A DNA stretch of 64,000 nucleotides. It comes from Niallia taxi. Lineage in GTDB: Bacteria > Bacillota > Bacilli > Bacillales > Cytobacillaceae. Under the pieces are notes generated by a model. The model worked only from the letters and a program-made list of their open reading frames with translations, searched no databases and was not told where the DNA came from. The translations under genes and the position numbers were made by a program. Location: the NCBI RefSeq assembly GCF_004005475.1, contig NZ_RZTZ01000004.1, forward strand, positions 372,001 through 436,000. The letters run 5' to 3'. Positions 17,963-28,272 of this stretch are shown piece by piece; the first letter of the stretch is position 1, and each line of letters opens with the position of its first letter.

Positions 17963-18895
17963 ATGATTGAAAAACAAAAGGCATATATTGCAGCAACGAT
18001 TTATGCATTCATCATTGGGTTGTCATTTATGTTTGTGAAGATTACTTTAACTGCTGCTACACCGTTAGATACATTAGCGCATCGGTTTACCACTGCTTGG
18101 CTTGTCGCCACCATGTTGTTGGTGATAAGAAAAGAAGCAATTAAAATAACAAAAAAAGATGTACTGCGGATTTCATTGTTAGCTATTCTTTATCCGACAT
18201 GCTTCTTTGCTTTTCAAGTATTTGGGTTAGTGCATACTTCCTCTTCAGAGGCTGGTATTATGCAAGCAACAATCCCTATCTTTACATTGATTTTTGCAAG
18301 TATTATTTTAAAGGAAACTTCCACAAATAGTCAAAAAATAGCAATTGGTTTATCTGTAGCCGGTGTGATTTTTATTATGTTAATGAACAGCTCAGGGAGC
18401 ACTAATACAAGTTATCTTGGCACTGGTCTTATCTTAATTTCAGCCATAACGTCCTCTCTCTACAACGTATTTGCGAGGAAGCTAACACAGCGCTATTCCA
18501 TATTCACAATCACTTATTTCATGACATTGTTTGGATTTATAGCCTTTAACGGTATCGCCCTGACAAACCACCTATTGGATGGAACAGTCCGGCAATTTGT
18601 GAAACCTTTTCAACATGGTGATTTTGTTCTAGCCATCCTTTATTTAGGGATATTGTCTTCATTAGGATCGTCTTATCTTTCCAACTATGCCTTATCAAAA
18701 ATAGCTGCATCAAAAATGAGTGTTTTCAGTAATGTAGCCACACTCATCACGATCTTAGCAGGTGTTATTTTCTTAAAAGAGGAATTTCATTTATACCATT
18801 TAGCAGGTGCAATTATAATTGTCATCGGTGTTATTGGAACCAACTATTTTGGTGTAAAAGGGAAAGTAAAGGAAAAGAAAGAACGAGTGATATAG
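17963..18895 (+). CDS. EamA/DMT-superfamily transporter
   Basis: 310 aa with ten predicted helices in two EamA repeats (about 8-137 and 152-290) and a short basic C-terminal tail. Drug/metabolite transporters of this type usually export amino acids, nucleosides or other small metabolites. GGGGGAA lies upstream of the ATG. Divergent from a MocR regulator, which probably controls it. The cargo might be an amino acid or vitamin B6-related compound, given the regulator's PLP-binding domain (inference). Confidence 0.88.
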   Translation: MIEKQKAYIAATIYAFIIGLSFMFVKITLTAATPLDTLAHRFTTAWLVATMLLVIRKEAIKITKKDVLRISLLAILYPTCFFAFQVFGLVHTSSSEAGIMQATIPIFTLIFASIILKETSTNSQKIAIGLSVAGVIFIMLMNSSGSTNTSYLGTGLILISAITSSLYNVFARKLTQRYSIFTITYFMTLFGFIAFNGIALTNHLLDGTVRQFVKPFQHGDFVLAILYLGILSSLGSSYLSNYALSKIAASKMSVFSNVATLITILAGVIFLKEEFHLYHLAGAIIIVIGVIGTNYFGVKGKVKEKKERVI

Positions 18896-18940
18896 GCTCC
18901 AATTGTATGACAGTTAAATAAGAATAGGGGGATTATTTAC

Positions 18941-18983
18941 AAAAAAAAACGGTAGAGGAAACACTACATTAATGTTTCCTCTA
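18941..18983 (-). terminator. Terminator of the YhgE gene
   Basis: TAGAGGAAACA (18953-18963) / TGTTTCCTCTA (18973-18983) perfect stem. On the minus strand it is followed by the complement of the A-run at 18941-18949, giving a U-run. It may also slow + strand readthrough from the EamA gene. Confidence 0.85.
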
Positions 18984-19009
18984 CAGTCCAGTATGTTACG
19001 TTTCTTTAT

Positions 19010-21655
19010 TTAGTGAATAATCTCGCTTGATCTCGCTTTTTCTGCCGTTTTTTTCGTGGCATTTGCTAGTGGTTTTTTAAGAAATACGGCTACTATTATC
19101 GCAATCACACCGAATAGCAGCAGCATGCTCACTGCATGATAAACTGCTTCATTTACCATTCCACCAACTGTTTCACGTAATAGGTTAATCGCATACGTAA
19201 ACGGCAGGAATGGATTTATCGCTTGAAAGAATGGTGGAGCAACTTGGATTGGGAAGGTTCCACCTGCGCCTGATAACTGTAATACAAGGAAGATGATGGC
19301 GACACCTTTCCCGATATTACCGAAAACAGACACTAAAGTATAGACAATTGTCATGAAAATCATACTGATCAGCATACTGAAAAGCACAAAAGCGACTGGA
19401 TTTGCGACATATGCTTTTAAGATGAATATATCGCCTAAAGTAACAATCAGACTTTGGAAAAATCCAATCGTAAGAAAGGTTAAACCTCTACCAAAATAGA
19501 TTTGATTAGAAGTATAAATTCCTTCAGGATCTCTAACATCCACACGCAGCAACGAAATTAGTAATAAACCTCCAACCCATAAACTAAGTGTTGTGTAAAA
19601 AGGAGAGTTAGCAGAACCATAATTAGGAATGGCAAATAGAGAATGCTCATCTAAAACAACTGGATTTGCCATAAAGTCACTTTCTTCATTTATATCATTT
19701 TTTAACAAGGAGATAATTTCACCTAAATCATAATTATCTTCAAATTCTCGAATAGAATCGGCAGTATTTGTCAGGGTTTTCTTGAAGCTTGGCAAGTCAT
19801 CTCGCACTAAATCCGCAACCTTATGAACGGAATCTTCTAAACCAGGCAGCTCATTGTTAATAATCGAAGCAACCTTAGATAGCTGTTTTTCTGCATCAGG
19901 AAGGTCATTACGCACAAAGTCCGCTGCTACATGCACTTTCTCTTCTAAGGATGGAAAGGTGTCTGTATAAAAGTCTGCAGCTTTATCTATCCCATCTAAA
20001 ACATCAGCCATATTGTCTTGAATAATGCTTGAGGTTTTCTGAATCTCTTTTTCAATTGCTGGGAGATTGTTTTCAAGCTTAGATAAATTTTCCTGTGCTA
20101 GCGTAAGCGAATCTTTTGTAGTATTTAAAACTTCTTTTAGTTTCGGCAAGCTCTCTTGAGCGCTTTTTAAATCTGCGCCTGCATTTTGGGCTGTTTCCTT
20201 CAATGCACTTAAAGCATTATTTATGGCAGGTGCCGTTTGTGTATCATAACGGTTAAGCATTGCCGTACTTAGGTTGATAGCTTCTTGAGACAATGCCATT
20301 AATTCTGCAGCATTATTTGCTTGAATAGTACCAAGAAGTTCTTTTTCTTTTGTAAAGTTTGTCTGTAAAGCTTGCAGGTCTGTTATCTCTTGTTGTAAAA
20401 CTGCATCTCCATTAGCAGTATTAAGCGTAGTAAATAACGTAATGGAGCGATTGAGACTATCTATACTTGTTTGTACTTGAGTCTTAAGGAGTGCCGCCTT
20501 TTCTGTTATTTCTTGGTCAAATAGTGAACCAGTTTTAACTGAAGTCGCATACTGGTGGACAGCATCCGCTGTGTTTTGATATATAAGAAGGTTCTGTTTA
20601 TAAACCGGACCAATTGTTTCAAAAGCTTCCGCATTTTCCTCGATAAATTCAGGAATGACCTCCGCGATTTCTTGCCCATTATTGATACCTTGCTCAATTT
20701 CTGCTATCGACCCACTAGCTGTTGTAATAAATTCTTGCATCTTTTCAACATTAGTGACGGCTTTTGTAACGGTCTCGCTAATTTCGGAAAAGTGACTTTC
20801 TAATTCAGCTACCTTTGTGGCCGCTTGTTCCAATTCAGGTGCTTTTTTCTGAAGGAGCAGAATCCCTTCGCCTACCTTCTTAAGCTCTGGGAGTTTTTCT
20901 TCCAATAACAGGACATTCTCAGATGCGGCATTTAATTCTGGAATGGCAGCTTCTAATGCTAATAGTTTTTGTGCTTGTTCATCAATTATTGGCAGCTTTT
21001 CCTCTAAATGAATAATCTTTTCAGATAATGCATCAATTTGCGGGATGTCTCCCTCTAGTGTGAAGATTTTACTCTCAATATTGCGAATGGTAGGAAGCTC
21101 TTCTTCTAGCTTGATTCCCGCATCATTAAAGATAGTCAGGACAGATTCACTGACTGTTTCCACGAAGCTTTCCTTAACAGATTGGACAATGGTAGAAGCA
21201 CCGCTGGATGTCATTTTTGGTGCAATGGCATTCAATTTCTCGTTGACCGTGTATTCAATTTCTGGTTTTACTTGTTGATCCTCTAAAACAGTACCTATCT
21301 TCTCGGAGAAGTCCTTCGGTATATAAAGACTTGCATAATAAGTGCCTTTTTTGACTCCTTCAGTTGCTTCCTTTTTGCTGACAAATGTCCAGCCGAGCTT
21401 ATCATTCTCTTTTAAGGTTGATATAATTTCATCGCCTATATGTACTTCCTTATCACGAATGACAGCACCCTTGTCCTCGTTAGTTATCGCTATTTTAATA
21501 CCACTAGTGTTGGAATACGGGTCCCATGAAGCCTTTAAATTAAACCAAGCATAAAGAGAGGGTAAAATCATTAATGCTATGATTAAAAACAAAGCTACAG
21601 GAGTTCGGAAAATCCGCACCCAATCATTTTTGTAAATAGTAAATATATTTCGCAA
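19010..21655 (-). CDS. YhgE/Pip family membrane protein (phage infection protein-like)
   Basis: 881 aa. One N-terminal transmembrane helix (about 15-37), a long extracellular region of roughly 600 residues rich in heptads and short repeats ('SEKIIHLEEKLP', 'KVADLVRDDLPS'), then five C-terminal helices forming an ABC-2-type membrane domain. This is the YhgE/Pip architecture; Pip in Lactococcus is a phage receptor, and relatives include EsaA/YueB of type VII secretion. Start is TTG with GGGAG 8 bases upstream. No type VII secretion genes are seen nearby, so a stand-alone YhgE is more likely than YueB. Confidence 0.9.
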   Translation of the reverse strand: MRNIFTIYKNDWVRIFRTPVALFLIIALMILPSLYAWFNLKASWDPYSNTSGIKIAITNEDKGAVIRDKEVHIGDEIISTLKENDKLGWTFVSKKEATEGVKKGTYYASLYIPKDFSEKIGTVLEDQQVKPEIEYTVNEKLNAIAPKMTSSGASTIVQSVKESFVETVSESVLTIFNDAGIKLEEELPTIRNIESKIFTLEGDIPQIDALSEKIIHLEEKLPIIDEQAQKLLALEAAIPELNAASENVLLLEEKLPELKKVGEGILLLQKKAPELEQAATKVAELESHFSEISETVTKAVTNVEKMQEFITTASGSIAEIEQGINNGQEIAEVIPEFIEENAEAFETIGPVYKQNLLIYQNTADAVHQYATSVKTGSLFDQEITEKAALLKTQVQTSIDSLNRSITLFTTLNTANGDAVLQQEITDLQALQTNFTKEKELLGTIQANNAAELMALSQEAINLSTAMLNRYDTQTAPAINNALSALKETAQNAGADLKSAQESLPKLKEVLNTTKDSLTLAQENLSKLENNLPAIEKEIQKTSSIIQDNMADVLDGIDKAADFYTDTFPSLEEKVHVAADFVRNDLPDAEKQLSKVASIINNELPGLEDSVHKVADLVRDDLPSFKKTLTNTADSIREFEDNYDLGEIISLLKNDINEESDFMANPVVLDEHSLFAIPNYGSANSPFYTTLSLWVGGLLLISLLRVDVRDPEGIYTSNQIYFGRGLTFLTIGFFQSLIVTLGDIFILKAYVANPVAFVLFSMLISMIFMTIVYTLVSVFGNIGKGVAIIFLVLQLSGAGGTFPIQVAPPFFQAINPFLPFTYAINLLRETVGGMVNEAVYHAVSMLLLFGVIAIIVAVFLKKPLANATKKTAEKARSSEIIH

Positions 21656-22264
21656 GACTTAATCTCCCTTTTATTCATTATTATGTATGAATCAATATTA
21701 TGTGGATTTTTCTACCATATCATTCTTTTATAAATTTTCTATTGTGTCAAGCATTCTTTGTATGGATTTATTATTCCAAACAGAAGGATGAGCAAGAAAT
21801 ATCGGTAAAAAAGATAATAGGAAAGAAGTAAGAAGTAAGAAGTAAGAAGTAAGAAGTAAGAAGTAAGGCTTCCATTGTAGATTGGGAGTTTATTAGTTAA
21901 ATACAATGCTTAATTATTATTTAACTAGGAGGTACAGGTAATAAAGGCAACCTGTATAGCTTAGTGAAAATGGAAAACTTATCCTTACGAAAATTGACAC
22001 AAAAAGTACACCGATTGTTCACAATTTTTTTATTACTATTCATGTTAACATTATATACATAGTGGTAATAAAGAAATAAAACCTTATTCATGAAGAAAAC
22101 CAAGGGTAGATTACGTTAGAAAAGTAATCTGTACATAGGATAAATGCAATTTTGTTTAAATTAGGATTTTGGAGTTGTTTGAATGGAGCAATCTGTTGAA
22201 GGTACTTAGGTTTGCAATGGATTGTTCATCATTTCACATAAATTTACATTAGGAGGTTGAAAAA
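21656..22264. other. Gene-free region upstream of cydA
   Basis: About 600 bases with no convincing gene. It holds the heptamer tandem repeat at 21825-21866 and a TTGACA at 21994 without a clear -10. A TTCACAA half-site (22018-22024) and a TTCACA (about 22235) resemble halves of a Rex redox-repressor operator, but no full inverted Rex site was found. The length would allow a long regulated leader for the cyd genes. Confidence 0.5.
21825..21866. repeat. Six exact copies of a 7-bp tandem repeat (GAAGTAA)
   Basis: GAAGTAA is repeated six times without error over 42 bases, outside any gene. Such heptamers change copy number by slippage and could act as a strain-variable spacer upstream of cydA. 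Confidence 0.95.
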
Positions 22265-23617
22265 ATGGAGTTTGATACAGTTACGATAAGTAGATTAATT
22301 ACAGCTATGACTCTGATTTTTCATATTGTTTTTGCTACTTTAGGTGTAGGTGTACCATTATTTATTTCATTAGCTGAGTTTATTGGCATTAGAAAGAAAG
22401 ATAAACATTATGAATTATTAGCTAAACGATGGTCCAGAGGGTTTGTTATATCTGTAGCAATAGGGGTAGTTACTGGTACTGCTATCGCTTTACAGTTATC
22501 ACTCGTTTGGCCAAACTTTATGCAGCTTGCAGGAAATGTCATCGCGCTGCCACTGTTTATGGAGGTTTTTGCGTTTTTCTTTGAAGCTATTTTTCTTGGA
22601 ATTTACCTTTATACATGGGATCGTTTTAAAAGTAAATATACGCACTGGTTAATATCCATACCTGTAATTATTGGTGCTGGTATGTCAGCCGTCTTTATAA
22701 GCACAGTTAATTCATTTATGAATTCACCTTCTGGATTCACAATGGAAAACGGTGAATTTTCGGCAGTTAATCCACTTGAAGCGATGTTAAACCCATCCAC
22801 TCCAACAAGAGTTTTTCATGTTTTAGGAGGCTCATACTTAACAGTTGCAGCAATCTTAGCAGCTATTGCGGCATTCGCACTATTAAGAAAAAAGGGAGCT
22901 GCAGAATATCATAAAAAAGCATTGAAAATGACTGTTATTTCTATGTTTGTTTTTTCGGTCGTAACAGCATTAGGTGGGGATTTGTCAGCAAAATACCTAG
23001 CAAAACATCAAACAGAAAAACTAGCAGCCGCAGAATGGCATTTTGAGACAGAAGGAAATGCGGATTTAGTACTTTTTGGTTGGTTAAATGAAGATAATGA
23101 AGTCGTTGGCGCCATTCGGGTTCCCGGTTTCTTAAGCTTTTTAGCGCATGGTGATTTTACTAGTGAGGTAATAGGGCTAGAAGCAACACCTGAAGGTGAA
23201 CGTCCGCCATTGATTATTCATTACTTGTTTGATTTGATGGTTATGATTGGCTTCTTTTTATTAGCAGTTTCGTTTTTGTATCTTGTCTTAAGCAGATTTA
23301 AACGCTGGGATGTCCACAATAAATTTATTCTATGGCTTCTTGCTCTTGGCGGTCCACTTGCGATGTTAGCAGTTGAGTTCGGGTGGCTTTTCGCTGAGCT
23401 TGGCAGACAGCCATGGATTTTGAGAGGCTACATGACAGTAGAAGAGGCTGCGACTAAATCACCTTATATTGTGCATATGTTCTTCTTATTTTTAGCATTA
23501 TACGTAGTGCTTGGGACATTATTTATTCTTACCTTAAGAAAATTATTTAAAGATAATCCAGTGGAGCTTGATTTGGAGAAGCACTACCCTGAACTATCAA
23601 AGGGGGATAAAAAATGA
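22265..23617 (+). CDS. cydA: Cytochrome bd quinol oxidase subunit I
   Basis: 450 aa, nine-helix CydA. Seen: the early HIVFATLGVGVPLF helix carrying a haem ligand His, RWSRGFVISVAIGVVTGTA, a short quinol-binding loop (the Gram-positive short-Q-loop type) and GRQPWILRGYM near the C-terminus. It transfers electrons from menaquinol to the b and d haems and reduces oxygen to water, with high oxygen affinity. Preceded by AGGAGG and overlapping cydB by 4 bases. First gene of a cydA-cydB-cydD-cydC cluster. Confidence 0.97.
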   Translation: MEFDTVTISRLITAMTLIFHIVFATLGVGVPLFISLAEFIGIRKKDKHYELLAKRWSRGFVISVAIGVVTGTAIALQLSLVWPNFMQLAGNVIALPLFMEVFAFFFEAIFLGIYLYTWDRFKSKYTHWLISIPVIIGAGMSAVFISTVNSFMNSPSGFTMENGEFSAVNPLEAMLNPSTPTRVFHVLGGSYLTVAAILAAIAAFALLRKKGAAEYHKKALKMTVISMFVFSVVTALGGDLSAKYLAKHQTEKLAAAEWHFETEGNADLVLFGWLNEDNEVVGAIRVPGFLSFLAHGDFTSEVIGLEATPEGERPPLIIHYLFDLMVMIGFFLLAVSFLYLVLSRFKRWDVHNKFILWLLALGGPLAMLAVEFGWLFAELGRQPWILRGYMTVEEAATKSPYIVHMFFLFLALYVVLGTLFILTLRKLFKDNPVELDLEKHYPELSKGDKK

Positions 23618-24627
23618 GCTATGAAATCATAGGGATTAGCGTATTATGGCTGTTTTTATATGGTTATCTTATTGTGGCATCAATTGATTTTGGTGCAGGG
23701 TTTTTTGCTTATTTTGCTAAGGTAACAAAACGAGATCACATCATAAACAAAATTATTTCGCGATATTTATCTCCAGTTTGGGAGGTAACCAATGTATTTC
23801 TAGTATTCTTTTTTGTTGGTATTGTTGGTTTCTTTCCATCATCAGCCTATTATTATGGATCTGCATTACTTGTACCTGCAAGCTTCGCCATTATTTTAAT
23901 AGCGATTCGAGGCTCGTTTTATGCTTTTGAAAATTATGGATCAAAACAAAGTAATGTTTATATGTTTCTATATGGTGCTACAGGGTTGTTTATCCCCGCA
24001 TCGCTGTCGGTTGCTTTAACGATTTCTGAGGGCGGATTTATTACTGAACACAATGGTCAAGTTTCATTAAAGTATTTGGAGTTATTTACGAGCCCATTGG
24101 CTTGGAGCATTGTTGGGTTAGCGATAGTATCCGTTCTGTTTATAAGTGCAAGCTTTATTACTTATTATGCTTCAAAAGCAAATGATAAACCAGCTCTTCA
24201 TTTAGTGAGGAAATGGGCTCTGTTTTGGGCTACACCAACCATTATTATGGCATTAACAACAATGATTGCTTTAAGTCAGAGGAATCAGCAAAATTTCGAA
24301 AATATGATCGATTTATGGTGGGTTTTTGGTCTATCCATGGCATTTTTCTTAATCGCCATCAGTCTATTATATATTGGTAAATATTATGGTGTTGCCTTTA
24401 TTGCCGTAATGATGCAATTTTTCTTGGCATTTTTCGGGTACGGAATGGCTAAATTTCCATATTTACTTTTCCCACAAATAAATATAGAAGAGAGTGCTAC
24501 AAATCCTTCGATGGCAATTGCACTTATCGCTGCATTTATAGGAGGACTGCTTTTATTAGTTCCATCTCTTATTCTGCTTATGCGTCTATTCTTATTTGAT
24601 GCAAATTATGCCAAGGGAAAGAAGTAA
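23614..24627 (+). CDS. cydB: Cytochrome bd quinol oxidase subunit II
   Basis: 337 aa, eight helices. The N-terminal YLIVASIDFGAGFFAYFAK is the conserved CydB signature, and WEVTNVFLVFFFVGIVGFFP follows. Forms the heterodimeric oxidase with CydA. ATGA overlap with cydA and GGGGG ribosome site inside the cydA end. The ABC exporter genes follow after 31 bases. Confidence 0.97.
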   Translation: MSYEIIGISVLWLFLYGYLIVASIDFGAGFFAYFAKVTKRDHIINKIISRYLSPVWEVTNVFLVFFFVGIVGFFPSSAYYYGSALLVPASFAIILIAIRGSFYAFENYGSKQSNVYMFLYGATGLFIPASLSVALTISEGGFITEHNGQVSLKYLELFTSPLAWSIVGLAIVSVLFISASFITYYASKANDKPALHLVRKWALFWATPTIIMALTTMIALSQRNQQNFENMIDLWWVFGLSMAFFLIAISLLYIGKYYGVAFIAVMMQFFLAFFGYGMAKFPYLLFPQINIEESATNPSMAIALIAAFIGGLLLLVPSLILLMRLFLFDANYAKGKK

Positions 24628-24658
24628 TGAAAATACTAGATGATTACAAAGGGCTGAA

Positions 24659-26398
24659 TTGATTATGCAAAAGCTAAAGCAAACCATATGGCTATACAAA
24701 AAAAGTATCTTTATATTAATGGGATTAACTTTATTACTTGGCATAGCAATTATTACACAGGCTTTTGCAATGACAAGGATTGTTGACGGAGTATTTTTGA
24801 AAGACGAATCTTTTACGGATATTGTACCATGGCTACTACTCTTATTATTGATATTACTAATGAGGTCCGGCTCGGATTATTTAAGTAAACGTATCGGAGT
24901 TTCCATAGCTAGTGATGTTAAGGGAAATATTCGTCGAGAATTATTAACAAAATATACGAATAGCTCCTTGCATATTGCTGGACAAGGACAAACAGGGAAA
25001 AAGGTTAGCATGCTGCTTGATGGCGTTGATGAAATGGACAGCTTTTATAGTCAGTTTATCCCACAAGTGATGCAGAGTATATTTGTGCCTATATTAATAG
25101 TAATTGTAGTTTTTACACAGCATGTGAACTCTGGTCTAATATTAATCGTTTCAGCACCTTTTATTCCGATTTACATGATTATCATCGGTATTAAAACTCA
25201 AAAAAAGTCAGAGGAGAAGTTAGAGAAATTAGCTTCTTTTTCTGGCAAATTTCTTGATACATTAAAAGGGCTTGTTACGTTAAAGCTATTTGACCAAACG
25301 AACCGTCAAAAGGATGAATTAGAAAAAACGAGTTTGAGCTTTCGTGACACAACACTTGATATTCTTAAAATTGCCTTTACACAATCCTTTGCACTTGAAC
25401 TTATTTCCATGTTAAGTATCGGAATTGTTGCACTGGAACTGGCTATTCAAATGATTATTTATCAAAATATATCCTTCTTTCCAGCCTTTTTCATTTTAAT
25501 TCTAGTTCCGGAGTTTTTTACATCATTAAAGGAATTAGGATTAACGTTTCATAATGGCAGGGCAAGTATGGGAGCAACAAAAAAAGTATTGGAAGAATTT
25601 GAAGAGCAAGATAGTTTAATAGTATGGGGAGCACAAGAAATACCTGAACAGGGCAATTCACCAACTATAAAGCTTGATCATGTAGGTTATACCTATCCTG
25701 ATGATGGCTTTCAATTACAGCCCATCACTGCTACATTTCTACCAAAACAAAAAATTGCGATAGTTGGTGCAAGTGGCACAGGGAAATCTACGTTACTTCA
25801 TTTATTGGCAGGGATGATAACGCCAGATAACGGGTCAATTAAACTCAATAATATGGAACTCACTGCCTATACGGAAGCATCCTGGTTAAAACAGATTTCT
25901 TATATTTCGCAACATCCTTATATGTTTTCAGGAACGATGTATGAAAATATTTCAATGGGCATTACAGAAGCTGTGGATGAAGATGCTGTATATGAAGCTG
26001 CAAAACTAGCAGGGCTTGTACCGCTAATTACTTCTTTAGAAAAAGGGCTACAAACAAGCATAGGCGAAGCTGGGAGGGGGCTCTCAAGTGGAGAGAAGCA
26101 GAGGGTGTCCATTGCACGAGCCTTCCTTAAAAAACCAAAAGTTGTTTTACTTGATGAGCCAACACGAGGACTTGATCTAGCTACGGAAGGTATTTTGCAG
26201 CAATCGATTGAAAAACTAAGCGAAATGGCAACCGTTATAACTGTTGCTCATCGTTTGCACACCATTCAAAATGCAGACCAAATTCTTTATTTGGAAAAAG
26301 GACGATTACAAGCAATCGGTACACATAAATACTTGCTAGACAATGTACCGGCATATAAAAAAGTTGTTACTATTCAAAAAGGGGGGGCAAAACAATGA
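24659..26398 (+). CDS. cydD: ABC exporter subunit CydD (cytochrome bd assembly)
   Basis: 579 aa: an N-terminal six-helix ABC transmembrane domain (about 15-300) and a nucleotide-binding domain with Walker A GASGTGKST, signature LSSGEKQR and Walker B VVLLDEP. CydDC exports cysteine/glutathione or handles haem and is needed to assemble cytochrome bd. The call rests on position after cydB and length. The start is either TTG 24659 (5 bases after AGGG) or ATG 24665 (11 bases); the first is used here. Overlaps cydC by 4 bases. Confidence 0.93.
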   Translation: MIMQKLKQTIWLYKKSIFILMGLTLLLGIAIITQAFAMTRIVDGVFLKDESFTDIVPWLLLLLLILLMRSGSDYLSKRIGVSIASDVKGNIRRELLTKYTNSSLHIAGQGQTGKKVSMLLDGVDEMDSFYSQFIPQVMQSIFVPILIVIVVFTQHVNSGLILIVSAPFIPIYMIIIGIKTQKKSEEKLEKLASFSGKFLDTLKGLVTLKLFDQTNRQKDELEKTSLSFRDTTLDILKIAFTQSFALELISMLSIGIVALELAIQMIIYQNISFFPAFFILILVPEFFTSLKELGLTFHNGRASMGATKKVLEEFEEQDSLIVWGAQEIPEQGNSPTIKLDHVGYTYPDDGFQLQPITATFLPKQKIAIVGASGTGKSTLLHLLAGMITPDNGSIKLNNMELTAYTEASWLKQISYISQHPYMFSGTMYENISMGITEAVDEDAVYEAAKLAGLVPLITSLEKGLQTSIGEAGRGLSSGEKQRVSIARAFLKKPKVVLLDEPTRGLDLATEGILQQSIEKLSEMATVITVAHRLHTIQNADQILYLEKGRLQAIGTHKYLLDNVPAYKKVVTIQKGGAKQ

Positions 26399-28113
26399 GA
26401 TCATTGTTTAATGTGATTAAGTTAATGCTAATCGAGAAAAAAGATATAGTGATCGCAGTTATTTGTGGATTCATTGCTGGTATAAGCAGTGTTGGTCTTT
26501 TTGCTGCAAGTGGTTACCTTATATCCAAATCTGCCTTAATCCCTCCCTTTTATACATTAATTATTTTAACATCTGCTGTGAAGTTACTTGGTCTTGTGAA
26601 AGCAGGAGCGAAATATGGAGAACGTCTTTATTCTCATAGAGCCACATTTACAATTTTAAGTAATTTACGAGTAGCATTCTTTGAAAAATTAACGCCACTA
26701 GTTCCAAATGTATTCCATAAATATCGAAGTGGTGATTTACTGGCACGTGTTGTTGGGGATGTGGAGAGCCTGCAAAATTTCTTTTTGAGAGTCTTTTACC
26801 CACCAATTGTGTTATTACTAGTCTTTATTAGTACCATTCTCTTTACAAGCTTCTATTCCATCCAGATTGCAGTCATATTAATAATCGGATTCCTATTGAC
26901 TACCATTATTATTCCAGCTCTATTTACATTAAGACAGGTGAAAATTAACGGAAGAGTTAGGAATGAAAGAGGTCATTTATCAACATATATAACAGAAATG
27001 ATGTTTGGATTTCGCGATTTAAAGCTGTTTCAACAATTGCAGATAAAACAAAACCATCTATTAAATCAATCGGAAGCCTATATTACTCAACAAAAGGCTG
27101 AAAATATAAATAAAATTTCCAGTCAATCGTTTAATGGCTTTATTACCTTCGTAGTTAGCTGGTTTGTATTAGCAATTGGCGCGTATTTAGTGACTACTGG
27201 GACATTAGAAGGGGTTTTTCTTGCAATGCTTGTCATGATTTCCTTAACTGTTTTTGAGTCCGCTGCACCGATGGCAGTCTTTCCAGTTTATATGCAGGAA
27301 AGTAAGGATGCTACACAGCGTTTATATGAAGTAATAGAAGACCCTGATATTCAGAGTATCGGTACACAGTCATCTATTTATAAGCTAGCAGATAAAGCAC
27401 CTGCCCTTACCTTTAAAGAGATCCAATTTACTTATCAAGGAGATTGGCGCACAATCATTACGAATCTAACATTAAGCATTCCAGCCAAATCCAAGGTCGC
27501 AATTGTTGGTGCAAGTGGTTCAGGCAAGTCAACCTTGCTGCAAATCATTTTAAAGTTAATACAGGTTCAAAAAGGAACAGTTAATTGGGATGCACATGAT
27601 ACAGCTAGTATTGCTGATGAAGCAATCTGGGAAAAAACAAAGGTAGTATTACAGGAAAATCATTTTTTTTACGGTACAATCCGCGAAAATCTTCAATTAG
27701 CAGGTAATGACCTTACTGATGATGTGCTGAAGGATGCCTTATATAAGGTGAATCTTGAGCATTTTTCATTAGATCAGCCTGTATTAGAGAATGCTGAAAA
27801 TCTGTCTGGTGGCGAAAGACAGCGTCTAGCAATTGCTAGAGCTTTCCTTAAGAATGGCCATCTCTGGTTATTAGATGAACCAACTTCATCACTAGATTCA
27901 CTGACAGAACAAACTATTTACCAAAATTTATTTGAAGCTGCCGAACAAGATACATTAATTCTAGTCAGTCACCGGTTACAAGGATTAGACAAAATGGATA
28001 CAATTATTGTAATGGATCAAGGAAATATAATAGAATCTGGCTCTTATCAAGAGCTGATGTTTAAGGAAGGCTATTTTTATCAAATGAAAATGTTGGAGGA
28101 AAGTTTGCTGTAA
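26395..28113 (+). CDS. cydC: ABC exporter subunit CydC (cytochrome bd assembly)
   Basis: 572 aa with the same layout as CydD: membrane domain (about 15-300) with the CydC-like SGYLISKSALIPPFYTLI start, then a nucleotide-binding domain with Walker A GASGSGKST, signature LSGGERQR and Walker B LWLLDEP. Heterodimeric partner of CydD. Begins in an ATGA overlap with cydD. Last gene of the cyd cluster; a 160-base gap leads to a dispersed repeat that carries a terminator-like hairpin. Confidence 0.93.
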   Translation: MRSLFNVIKLMLIEKKDIVIAVICGFIAGISSVGLFAASGYLISKSALIPPFYTLIILTSAVKLLGLVKAGAKYGERLYSHRATFTILSNLRVAFFEKLTPLVPNVFHKYRSGDLLARVVGDVESLQNFFLRVFYPPIVLLLVFISTILFTSFYSIQIAVILIIGFLLTTIIIPALFTLRQVKINGRVRNERGHLSTYITEMMFGFRDLKLFQQLQIKQNHLLNQSEAYITQQKAENINKISSQSFNGFITFVVSWFVLAIGAYLVTTGTLEGVFLAMLVMISLTVFESAAPMAVFPVYMQESKDATQRLYEVIEDPDIQSIGTQSSIYKLADKAPALTFKEIQFTYQGDWRTIITNLTLSIPAKSKVAIVGASGSGKSTLLQIILKLIQVQKGTVNWDAHDTASIADEAIWEKTKVVLQENHFFYGTIRENLQLAGNDLTDDVLKDALYKVNLEHFSLDQPVLENAENLSGGERQRLAIARAFLKNGHLWLLDEPTSSLDSLTEQTIYQNLFEAAEQDTLILVSHRLQGLDKMDTIIVMDQGNIIESGSYQELMFKEGYFYQMKMLEESLL

Positions 28114-28272
28114 AGAAAGTCAGTAAAAATGCTATGTTATCAGCACATATATATATAAGGAAATAATAAAAGGCAATATTTAAAGCAGTTATGACTGAAG
28201 TCAATAACGAAACTTTGTACGATAGAAAAATGTAGTTGATGACTTACTTCATGATAATCAGTGTTTAATCAA

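Noticed and set aside
21901-22110. Minus-strand 60-codon frame upstream of cydA
   Set aside because: No ribosome site, odd composition with long AT runs, and it covers the presumptive cyd leader. Treated as noncoding.
22010-22245. Rex operator for cydA
   Set aside because: Only half-sites (TTCACAA, TTCACA) are present and no inverted partner at the right spacing was found.
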